Position numbers and translations under genes: made by a program. This document shows positions 7,768 through 13,980 of a stretch of DNA of 15,060 nt, piece by piece. The stretch is from Eubacteriales bacterium (GTDB taxonomy: Bacteria > Bacillota > Clostridia > Christensenellales > SZUA-584), in NCBI GenBank assembly GCA_028711205.1, contig JAQTSP010000030.1:1-15060 (forward strand), read 5' to 3'. The notes under the pieces are model-generated. The model had not been told where the DNA came from. It made no database searches and saw only the letters and a program-made list of their open reading frames with translations. Position 1 is the stretch's first letter. Each line of letters opens with the position of its first letter.

Positions 7768-7810
7768 AGCAATCATAAGACTATAACACAAGTCGTATGG
7801 AGGAAAAGTC

Positions 7811-8194
7811 ATGAAGGAGACGCTTACCTACCCCGAATGGATGGTGATGTCGGCGCTGTGGGGAAAGCCGCCGCAGACGCTGTCCGAGGTGATAGCGGCC
7901 ATGGGCGATGCAATGGACTGGAGCTACCGCACCTACGCATCGTACCTCAACAAGCTCTGCGAAAAGGGCCTCGCCGGATTCGAGGCCAAGGGGCGCGACA
8001 GATTCTATTATCCGCTTGTGGATAAGGCACAGTGTATCCGTGCCGAAAGCCGCAGCCTGTTAAAGAAGGTCAGCGAGCAGAGCGCGAAGGAACTGCTCGT
8101 CTGCATGATCGAAGAGAGTGGGCTGAGCGCAGAAGATCACGAGGAATTAAAGAAACTGCTGGACGAGCTGGCCAAGGGAAGTGATGGAAAGTGA
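7811..8194 (+). CDS. BlaI/MecI-family winged-helix repressor 2
   Basis: The product is a 127-residue repressor paralogous to repressor 1. GGAGG at 7799-7803 sits 7 bases before the ATG. The winged helix spans about residues 5-70: LTYPEWMVMSALW, LSEVIAAM, the recognition region DWSYRTYASYLNKLCEKGL and the wing KGRDRFYYPLV. A helical dimerisation tail with LLVCMIEESGLSAEDHEELK follows. Recognition-helix residues differ from repressor 1 (NRSSYLTYLKRM against SYRTYASYLNKL), which agrees with the different operator-like dyad in its promoter. The TGA overlaps the GTG of the receptor gene (GTGA, 8191-8194), so the two are translationally coupled. Expected role: autorepression relieved by receptor 2. 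Confidence 0.93.
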   Translation: MKETLTYPEWMVMSALWGKPPQTLSEVIAAMGDAMDWSYRTYASYLNKLCEKGLAGFEAKGRDRFYYPLVDKAQCIRAESRSLLKKVSEQSAKELLVCMIEESGLSAEDHEELKKLLDELAKGSDGK

Positions 8195-10821
8195 CGGTAC
8201 TCTATACGCTGCTTGAAATCACAATCTATTCCGCGATACTCTTTGGCGCGGTTTGGCTGTTTCGGGCGTTGCTGAAAAAGCACTTGTCTCCGATGCTGCT
8301 GTATATGGCGTGGTTTATAGTGATTGCCCGTCTGCTGATGCCGGTGACGGTCGCGAGCGGGTTCTCGCTGTTTGTGATTCCTTCCGCTGAAGAATCCGCC
8401 GCACAGACAGAGAGCGCCGACTTGTCGGAGTTGCTTAATGGGCTCAACAATACGGTGGTACTTGACCAAAGCGAATCGCAGACACAGACGTACAGCGACG
8501 TACAGCAGTCTGAAACATCGCAGACACAGACGGCGCAAAACGCTGTGGCAGAGACGACAACATCCGCCGCAAATGCGCCGCTTGAAATCACATGGGAAAC
8601 TGCGCTGATCGCGTTATGGCTGATGGGCATGGCGGTTATGCTGATACAGATGGGCGTGTCAACTATACGGCTGAAAAAGCGCCTGAAAAACGCTGGGAGC
8701 GTGCCACCCGAATGGCAGCGCATGGCGGAGGATATTGAATCCGAGCTGGGGCTAAGACGCAGCGTCCGCGTTGTAATGATCGCGGGCTTCCCGTCTCCGG
8801 CGCTGAGTGCGGGGATTAGGCCCGTCGTGGTGCTGCCGGAGGAAATGCTTGAAAAAACCGACGCGTTGGTAAGGTTCGCATTACTGCATGAGATGACACA
8901 TATCAAACGCAAAGACCATATCGTCAGCCTGCTATTGCTCCTGCTGCGTGCTGTGTATTGGTTCAATCCGATCGTTTGGCTGACAGTACGTCAAATGCGC
9001 CTCGATATGGAAACGGCTTGCGATAGCACTCTGACAAGACCGATGAGCACTTCAGACAGGAAGCAATATGCCAGCACAATACTTTCTATGTTTGCGCGAA
9101 AGCAGGTACGGTATGTTCTGGGTATGTCGCTTGGACAGACAAAAAAGACAGCCGAACGCCGTCTGCGCGGCGTGTTTATGCGCGGTAAATCGAGCCGAAA
9201 GGCGCACGTGACTGCTTTAATTCTCACGGCAGTACTGCTGATTTCCTGCTTTACCACAGCCTGCCAGCCGACGCCCGAGGAAGAGATCGTCGTCGGCAAG
9301 GACCAGGACGAGATGCTATCCGCGGCTGCGCAGACGCAGGAGGCGGAGAGCGAAATGGTCTCCGAACAGGTAGACGCGCCGGAGACGTATACGGCAAACG
9401 TAACGGCGGCGGAAGGAAAACTGAATGTTATTGCAGATAATGCGTCCGTGATTTTGCCGAACGTGGATGCAATCCCCATACTACGTGTCGAGGCGGCGGA
9501 TTTCACGCAGGCGCAGGTGGACGGGCTGATATCGGCACTGCTGGGCGGGCAGACGATCTACGAGGTAACCTACGGTGCGGATACAAAGGACGAGATCATG
9601 CAGCAGATACTCAATCTCAAGCGGCTCAAGGAGACAGACGAGTATGCGTCGGAAGGCGACCAGGCGCAATTGAGCGAAGACATCGAAATGCTGGAAGCAA
9701 AGTATGAGCAAGCCCCCGAAACCAGCGAGGATATTACCGTCGAATCAGACGGGCAGCTCAAACAGGAGGAGCTGACCGACTATGAAACGGGGGCGCATAT
9801 TGCATATTACATGGGGCTGAATGCCACGACGAACCCGGACGACTACACGAAGGCCGCGAGGATTTTGGTGCAGAACAATAACGATATGACGCAGTCCATC
9901 GTCGACGTTCGTACGGACGAGGACGGCAACATTACGGGCATGAGCGGACGGTTCGTGCGGCGCATGGCCATGCTGAAATATGAGAACAGGGGCGACGCGT
10001 CGGGCAGCAACTTCGCGCAGCATACGCCGATATCGGTGGCTGAGGATACGGTGATCGACGACCCGGAGGTACTTGCTAAACTGGCAACAACGCCCGGTGG
10101 GGCCAAAGCGCTGGTCGAAGACATGCTGGCGCGCGCGGGTATCGACAATATGACGGTCGTGGCGATGTATTTGACTGATGACGAGAATCTGGGCAACTAT
10201 GACGGGCTGGTTTTGCCGGCGGAACATTATGCCTATAAGCTCATTCTCTGCCGCACGGTGGACGGCGTGCCGGTGTCGTATATCAGATGTTCAAGCGGCG
10301 GCGGCGCGGATATGGAGAACCGTATCAGCGCGGCGCTGGAGAGCGGCGATGAGGACGCGGTGGAGCAGGCCTACAGCAATATGGCGGAATGGGCCTATGA
10401 GACGATTGACGTGATGGTAGACGACACCGGTATCATCTCGCTGGACTGGTACTCGCCGCTGGAACTGGGCGACATTGTCGTTGAAAACGCTGCGTTGCTG
10501 CCGTTTGCAGACATAGCGGACAAATTTGAGAAACAGATGAAGATCGAATGGGAGACACAGGCGAATGGGGAGGGTCTTGAGTCCATATCGTTCACCGTGG
10601 ATCACGTATCCCTGGAGTATCAGCGGATCGCGGAGCAGGATGCGCTTGACAGCGGGCTGCTGGTTCCGGTTTGGAACTTCTACGGCACTTGTACGGCCCC
10701 GACCAGCGACGGCGGAGATGTGGGCAGCTCGTTCCTTGGCGGTGATGATTATTATAGCAATCCGATGATGACGATCAATGCCATCGACGGCAGCATTATC
10801 GATATTGTGCAGGGATATTAG
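8191..10821 (+). CDS. BlaR1-type M56 metalloprotease receptor with lipoprotein-like sensor domain, 2
   Basis: The product is an 876-residue membrane protease receptor starting with GTG at 8191, overlapping the repressor stop by four bases. Three N-terminal helices flank a long Ser/Gln/Thr-rich external loop (about residues 65-130) that carries short DNA repeats. The M56 zinc site is HEMTH (233-237) with METACD, Glu274 as probable third ligand. The fourth helix runs up to SCFTTAC with Cys358, followed by QPTPEEEIVVGK. From there the protein is a full-length copy of the lipoprotein domain: DAPETYTANVTAAEGKLNV, an acidic helix ending EQAPETSED, VDDTGIISLDW (from 743), NAALLPFADIADKFEKQM, SGLLVPVWNFYGT (821-833) and INAIDGS (862), ending in GY. 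This copy resembles the free lipoproteins more than receptor 1 does. The presumed action is ligand sensing outside and cleavage or inactivation of repressor 2 inside. A hairpin terminator follows. Confidence 0.9.
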   Translation: MTVLYTLLEITIYSAILFGAVWLFRALLKKHLSPMLLYMAWFIVIARLLMPVTVASGFSLFVIPSAEESAAQTESADLSELLNGLNNTVVLDQSESQTQTYSDVQQSETSQTQTAQNAVAETTTSAANAPLEITWETALIALWLMGMAVMLIQMGVSTIRLKKRLKNAGSVPPEWQRMAEDIESELGLRRSVRVVMIAGFPSPALSAGIRPVVVLPEEMLEKTDALVRFALLHEMTHIKRKDHIVSLLLLLLRAVYWFNPIVWLTVRQMRLDMETACDSTLTRPMSTSDRKQYASTILSMFARKQVRYVLGMSLGQTKKTAERRLRGVFMRGKSSRKAHVTALILTAVLLISCFTTACQPTPEEEIVVGKDQDEMLSAAAQTQEAESEMVSEQVDAPETYTANVTAAEGKLNVIADNASVILPNVDAIPILRVEAADFTQAQVDGLISALLGGQTIYEVTYGADTKDEIMQQILNLKRLKETDEYASEGDQAQLSEDIEMLEAKYEQAPETSEDITVESDGQLKQEELTDYETGAHIAYYMGLNATTNPDDYTKAARILVQNNNDMTQSIVDVRTDEDGNITGMSGRFVRRMAMLKYENRGDASGSNFAQHTPISVAEDTVIDDPEVLAKLATTPGGAKALVEDMLARAGIDNMTVVAMYLTDDENLGNYDGLVLPAEHYAYKLILCRTVDGVPVSYIRCSSGGGADMENRISAALESGDEDAVEQAYSNMAEWAYETIDVMVDDTGIISLDWYSPLELGDIVVENAALLPFADIADKFEKQMKIEWETQANGEGLESISFTVDHVSLEYQRIAEQDALDSGLLVPVWNFYGTCTAPTSDGGDVGSSFLGGDDYYSNPMMTINAIDGSIIDIVQGY
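8475..8532 (+). repeat. Short direct repeats in the receptor 2 external loop
   Basis: ATCGCAGACACAGACG occurs at 8475-8490 and 8517-8532, 42 bases apart and in frame, giving two S-Q-T-Q-T units. Between them GACGTACAGC is repeated perfectly in tandem (8487-8496, 8497-8506). The 10-base unit is not a multiple of three, so gain or loss of one copy would shift the frame. Confidence 0.8.
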
Positions 10822-10837
10822 TACAGAGTAAAACAAT

Positions 10838-10883
10838 AGCAGGCATGGAATGCTCATGAAACATGCCATGCCTGCTTAATTTT
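10838..10883 (+). terminator. Rho-independent terminator after receptor 2
   Basis: AGCAGGCATGG (10838-10848) and CCATGCCTGCT (10866-10876) form a perfect 11-base-pair stem, with TAATTTT following. The T tract is short and interrupted, so read-through is possible, but the stem is strong. It separates receptor 2 from the transporter promoter. Confidence 0.75.
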
Positions 10884-10902
10884 GCCCGAAATGAGCCTAA
10901 GA

Positions 10903-10956
10903 TTACAATCCGATTACATTTTGATGAATACTTGTTGAATGCTTCTGGACTAAGAT
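10903..10956 (+). promoter_or_regulatory. OmpR-type direct-repeat promoter module, copy 3
   Basis: TTACAATCCGA (10903-10913) and TTACATTTTGA (10914-10924) are followed by the invariant TGATGAATACTTGTTG (10922-10937) and a -10 box TAAGAT (10951-10956). Spacing from repeat to -10 box is identical to copies 1 and 2. The rest has diverged, so the repeats and the 16-base core stand out as the conserved functional part. It drives the ABC exporter operon and places it under the same regulator as the lipoproteins. Confidence 0.7.
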
Positions 10957-10996
10957 ACGGGTAACCCGGGACGTATAGCAAAGGTAAAATGATAAA

Positions 10997-11773
10997 ATGA
11001 AAGACATCAAGAAATATGCAATTTCATCCGACATCCGTCGTGCCCTTACCGGACGTGGCTTTATCATTGGCGTAGCGGGAATGGTGCTCGTGATTGCCCT
11101 ATCGTCGCTCGAAAATATCATCAGTGCGACTCGAAACACCGGGCCGCTGATGAACGGATTCCACGCCCAGTTCATGATAACCGCGCTTTCGTCCGACTGG
11201 GTGACGCTGGCGATCCCTATTGTCTGTGCGCTGCCGTTTACCACAGCCTTTGTGGACGATGTTAAAAGCGGATTCATCAAGCAATACCTGCATCGGACGA
11301 GCATCAAACAATATATCAGGGCAAAGCTATTTGCCTGCGGCCTTTCGGGCGGCCTCGTTCTGTTTTTCGGCATCGTGATCGCCTACGCGCTGTCCGCGCT
11401 GGTTTTCACGCCGATGGAGCTGGCCTTGGGCGAGGGCGAAACTGCGCAGCCATATTTCGCCCAGTTGCTCATGGTTTCCGCAACGCTGTTTTTCTCTGGT
11501 GCGTTCTGGTCGCTGGTCGGGTTCGCCTTCTCGGCAGCGACAATGAGTAAATACATGGCATATGCATCCCCGTTTATTTTATACTATGTCCTCATCATAC
11601 TCAACGAGCGGTATTTCGAGAACCTGTATGTGCTATACCCCAAGGAATGGCTGTTCCCGTCGGACGTGTGGGTGCTGGGAAGCCTGGGTGTAATACTGCT
11701 CCTCGCAGAGTTAACAGCAATTATTTCCCTTGCATTTGCTGTTACTGCGAAAAGGAGGCTCGCCAATGTCTAA
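10997..11773 (+). CDS. ABC-2-type transporter permease 1 (BcrB/LanE-like)
   Basis: The product is a 258-residue integral membrane protein with about six predicted helices: near 22-40, 68-88, 115-135, 150-175, 188-205 and 228-250. A short cytoplasmic N-terminus (MKDIKKYAISSDIRRALTGR) precedes them, as is usual for permease subunits of antimicrobial-peptide exporters. VDDVKSGFIKQYLHRTSIKQYIRAKL between helices 2 and 3 is the conserved cytoplasmic coupling region of ABC-2 permeases. The ribosome site is modest (AAGGT, 10981-10985). Its end overlaps the next permease start by 8 bases. With that permease and the following ATPase it should form an export or self-protection transporter. The substrate is not determined; a peptide antibiotic is plausible from the family and the neighbourhood. 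Confidence 0.85.
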   Translation: MKDIKKYAISSDIRRALTGRGFIIGVAGMVLVIALSSLENIISATRNTGPLMNGFHAQFMITALSSDWVTLAIPIVCALPFTTAFVDDVKSGFIKQYLHRTSIKQYIRAKLFACGLSGGLVLFFGIVIAYALSALVFTPMELALGEGETAQPYFAQLLMVSATLFFSGAFWSLVGFAFSAATMSKYMAYASPFILYYVLIILNERYFENLYVLYPKEWLFPSDVWVLGSLGVILLLAELTAIISLAFAVTAKRRLANV

Positions 11774-12665
11774 GGTTCGCCAAATCGGTTCCGTCACCGC
11801 ATACAACTTCCGGCAATGGCGAAGGAACCCGCGGATTATAATAACGTTCGCGCTCGCGTTCATACTGTGCTTTTTGCTTTCGGACAAGGCGGTGCGCTTT
11901 GCGAAGGAATACGAAACCACGATGCAGATCGTCGAGGCTTTTGTCTGGACGTTCGGCGACAGCAATTCGATACTGCTCGCGTCGCTTCTTTTGCTGCTGT
12001 TGTTTGCGGATATGCCGTTCCTATCCGCCGGTACGCCATATTACCTGATGCGCATCGACCGAAAGACCTGGCTCGCAGGTCAGGTGCTGTATATAGTTCT
12101 TGCAACAAGCATATATATGCTGTTCATACTGGCTTCAACGTCTGTGGTTTGTATGAGCCAGTCGTTTGTCGGCAACATGTGGAGCGAAACGGCGGCAATA
12201 CTCGGGTACTCCGGCGCGGGCAAGGCCGTGGCGCTGCCTGCGCTCGTAAAAACGCTGGAGATGAGCACCCCGTACGAGTGTATGGCAACCATCTTTCTGC
12301 TGATGTTGCTCTACACCCTGCTTATGGCCTTTATCATGCTGACGTTCAATATCCGCAAGGGACAGCTCGCGGGCGTGGTCAGCGTGTTTGTGTTTAGCTT
12401 GTACGGGTTCCTTTTGAATCCTCAGCTTATCAAGACGGCATTTGAGCTTCCGGACGAGCTGATGTATAAGGCGAACGTGGCGGTGGGCTGGCTGTCGCCG
12501 CTTAACCAGGCCACATATCATATGCATAATTTCGGATACGATCTGCTGCCCCGGCTGTGGATGACATACGTGATATTCGGCGTGCTGATTGCGCTTTGCT
12601 TTTTGCTGGCGCTGCGGTCGGTGCGAAAATATAATTTCAATTTTATAGGAACGGAGAATGGATAA
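11766..12665 (+). CDS. ABC-2-type transporter permease 2
   Basis: The product is a 299-residue membrane protein with about six hydrophobic helices. The start at 11766 has AGGAGG at 11753-11758, 7 bases away; an upstream in-frame TTG at 11730 lacks a ribosome site and is rejected. The N-terminus (MSKVRQIGSVTAYNFRQWRR) is a typical amphipathic cytoplasmic lead-in of ABC-2 permeases. SAGTPYYLMRIDRKTWLAGQ between helices 2 and 3 is the likely coupling region. It lacks significant identity to permease 1 by eye, so the pair is probably a heterodimer, as with LanE and LanG. The stop shares one base with the ATPase start (TAATG). Confidence 0.83.
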   Translation: MSKVRQIGSVTAYNFRQWRRNPRIIITFALAFILCFLLSDKAVRFAKEYETTMQIVEAFVWTFGDSNSILLASLLLLLLFADMPFLSAGTPYYLMRIDRKTWLAGQVLYIVLATSIYMLFILASTSVVCMSQSFVGNMWSETAAILGYSGAGKAVALPALVKTLEMSTPYECMATIFLLMLLYTLLMAFIMLTFNIRKGQLAGVVSVFVFSLYGFLLNPQLIKTAFELPDELMYKANVAVGWLSPLNQATYHMHNFGYDLLPRLWMTYVIFGVLIALCFLLALRSVRKYNFNFIGTENG

Positions 12666-13309
12666 TGGACATCGCCATCAGCGTTCAAAACGTGACAAAG
12701 CGGTTTGGGGAGGAAACGGTGTTGACTGATGTTTCCCGCGAATTCGAGGAAGGCAAGATACACGGCATCGTGGGCAACAACGGCAGCGGCAAGACCGTGC
12801 TCATGAAATGCATCTGCGGCTTTCTGCTCCCGACCAAAGGAAAGATATTTGTCAACTACAAGCAGGTAGGAAAGGATTGCGATTTCCCCGAGGATATCGG
12901 CATCATCATCGAAACGCCGGGGTTTTTACCGGGAGTTTCGGGCATGAAAAACCTTCAGATACTTGCCTCGCTCAAGAGAAAAATATCCAGCGATATCATC
13001 TGGCAAACAATTGAGCGCGTTGGGCTTGATCCGTCGATGAAGAAACCCGTGGGCAAATACTCTATGGGCATGCGGCAGCGCCTCGGCATCGCGCAGGCGA
13101 TCATGGAAGACCCGTCGATACTGATACTTGACGAGCCGCTCAATGGCCTTGATAAGAGCGGGGTTGCGGATATGCGTGAGCTGATCAAGGGCCTCCGGGG
13201 CCAAGGCAAGACGATTATTCTTGCGAGTCACAACCAGGTGGATATCGACGAGCTCTGCGATACGGTTTGCGAGATGGACGCAGGCATTATGACGGTGGTG
13301 AGAGAATGA
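12665..13309 (+). CDS. ABC transporter ATPase, BcrA/LanF-like with E-loop
   Basis: The product is a 214-residue ATPase with an intact catalytic set: Walker A GNNGSGKT (37-44), signature YSMGMRQR (132-139), Walker B ILILDEP with Asp156 and Glu157, D-loop GLD (161-163) and switch His189. The Q-loop position holds glutamate: IIIETPGFLPG, Glu83. Glutamate here (an E-loop) is known in lantibiotic immunity transporters (LanF) and BcrA relatives. This supports a peptide-antibiotic exporter with the two permeases just upstream. GGAG at 12653-12656 is 8 bases from the ATG. The gene order permease-permease-ATPase differs from the ATPase-first order of many LanFEG operons. The end overlaps the next ATPase gene (ATGA). 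Confidence 0.93.
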   Translation: MDIAISVQNVTKRFGEETVLTDVSREFEEGKIHGIVGNNGSGKTVLMKCICGFLLPTKGKIFVNYKQVGKDCDFPEDIGIIIETPGFLPGVSGMKNLQILASLKRKISSDIIWQTIERVGLDPSMKKPVGKYSMGMRQRLGIAQAIMEDPSILILDEPLNGLDKSGVADMRELIKGLRGQGKTIILASHNQVDIDELCDTVCEMDAGIMTVVRE

Positions 13310-13980
13310 GCGAAATAATAAGGCTTGTGAACGTTGTAAAGATGTTAGACGAGGGCCGACGCGTAATTAACGGTATGAATCTCAGTATTCAGGAGAAAGA
13401 ACGCGTTGCGGTCTGCGGGGCACCCGGTTCCGGCAAAGGTGCGCTGATGCGACTAATTGGGGGTATGGAGCCACCCAGTGCCGGCAAAGTCTTTGTGCTG
13501 GGTCAAGCGGTGCACGAGATGGATGCCGATAAAGCCGCTGTTTTCAGGAACCGGAATATCGGAATCGTCCATCGGGAACCAGGGCTTATGGAGCGGCTGA
13601 ACATATTTGAGAATGTGTTGCTGCCGCTTGCGATTCAGGGTATACCGCTGTCTCAGCGGAAACAGGCGGTAAAGGAGCAGCTTAAGACATTGGGGATTTC
13701 ACACATCGCACATGCCTATCCGGCGCAGCTCTCTGCTTATGAAACGCGCATCGTGTCCATTGCGCGTGCGCTCATTAATCAGCCTAAGATACTGCTGCTG
13801 TATGAAGTGATGGCCGGTCTCTCTGAAAGGGATACGGAGCAATCCACCGGCGTGATCAATGCAATATTCAGATACGGCAATTATACGGTATTAACATTCA
13901 GCGTCAATACAAACAACGGATTACACATGGACAAAACGATTTTACTGAACCATGGGAAGATTCAGGAGGACAGATCATGA
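13306..13980 (+). CDS. LolD/MacB-type ABC ATPase subunit with degenerate catalytic motifs
   Basis: The product is a 224-residue ATPase-fold protein. The fold and length match LolD/MacB-type ATPases (IGIVHREPGLMERLNIFENVLLPL aligns with their Q-loop region), but the active site is largely gone. Walker A is GAPGSGKG (38-45), with Gly in place of the magnesium-binding Ser/Thr. The Q-loop Gln is Arg90. The signature is LSAYE (142-146), not LSGGE. The Walker B Asp is Tyr166, although Glu167 remains. The D-loop Asp is Ser173 and the switch His is Val200. The frame is open with normal codon use, so it is not an obvious pseudogene. It starts within the preceding stop (ATGA, 13306-13309); an in-frame TTG at 13267 is rejected for lack of a ribosome site. 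It probably binds nucleotide poorly and may act as a structural or regulatory partner of a FtsX/MacB-type permease downstream. Confidence 0.85.
   Translation: MSEIIRLVNVVKMLDEGRRVINGMNLSIQEKERVAVCGAPGSGKGALMRLIGGMEPPSAGKVFVLGQAVHEMDADKAAVFRNRNIGIVHREPGLMERLNIFENVLLPLAIQGIPLSQRKQAVKEQLKTLGISHIAHAYPAQLSAYETRIVSIARALINQPKILLLYEVMAGLSERDTEQSTGVINAIFRYGNYTVLTFSVNTNNGLHMDKTILLNHGKIQEDRS

Noticed and set aside
8226..8966. Minus-strand ORF of 246 codons opposite receptor 2
   Set aside because: Ser/Ala/Thr-rich shadow antisense to the M56 domain, with no promoter or ribosome site.
10989..11000. Three-codon ORF ATG-ATA-AAA-TGA overlapping the permease 1 start
   Set aside because: Such mini-frames are common by chance in A-rich leaders; the AAGGT site could serve either ATG and nothing else supports it.
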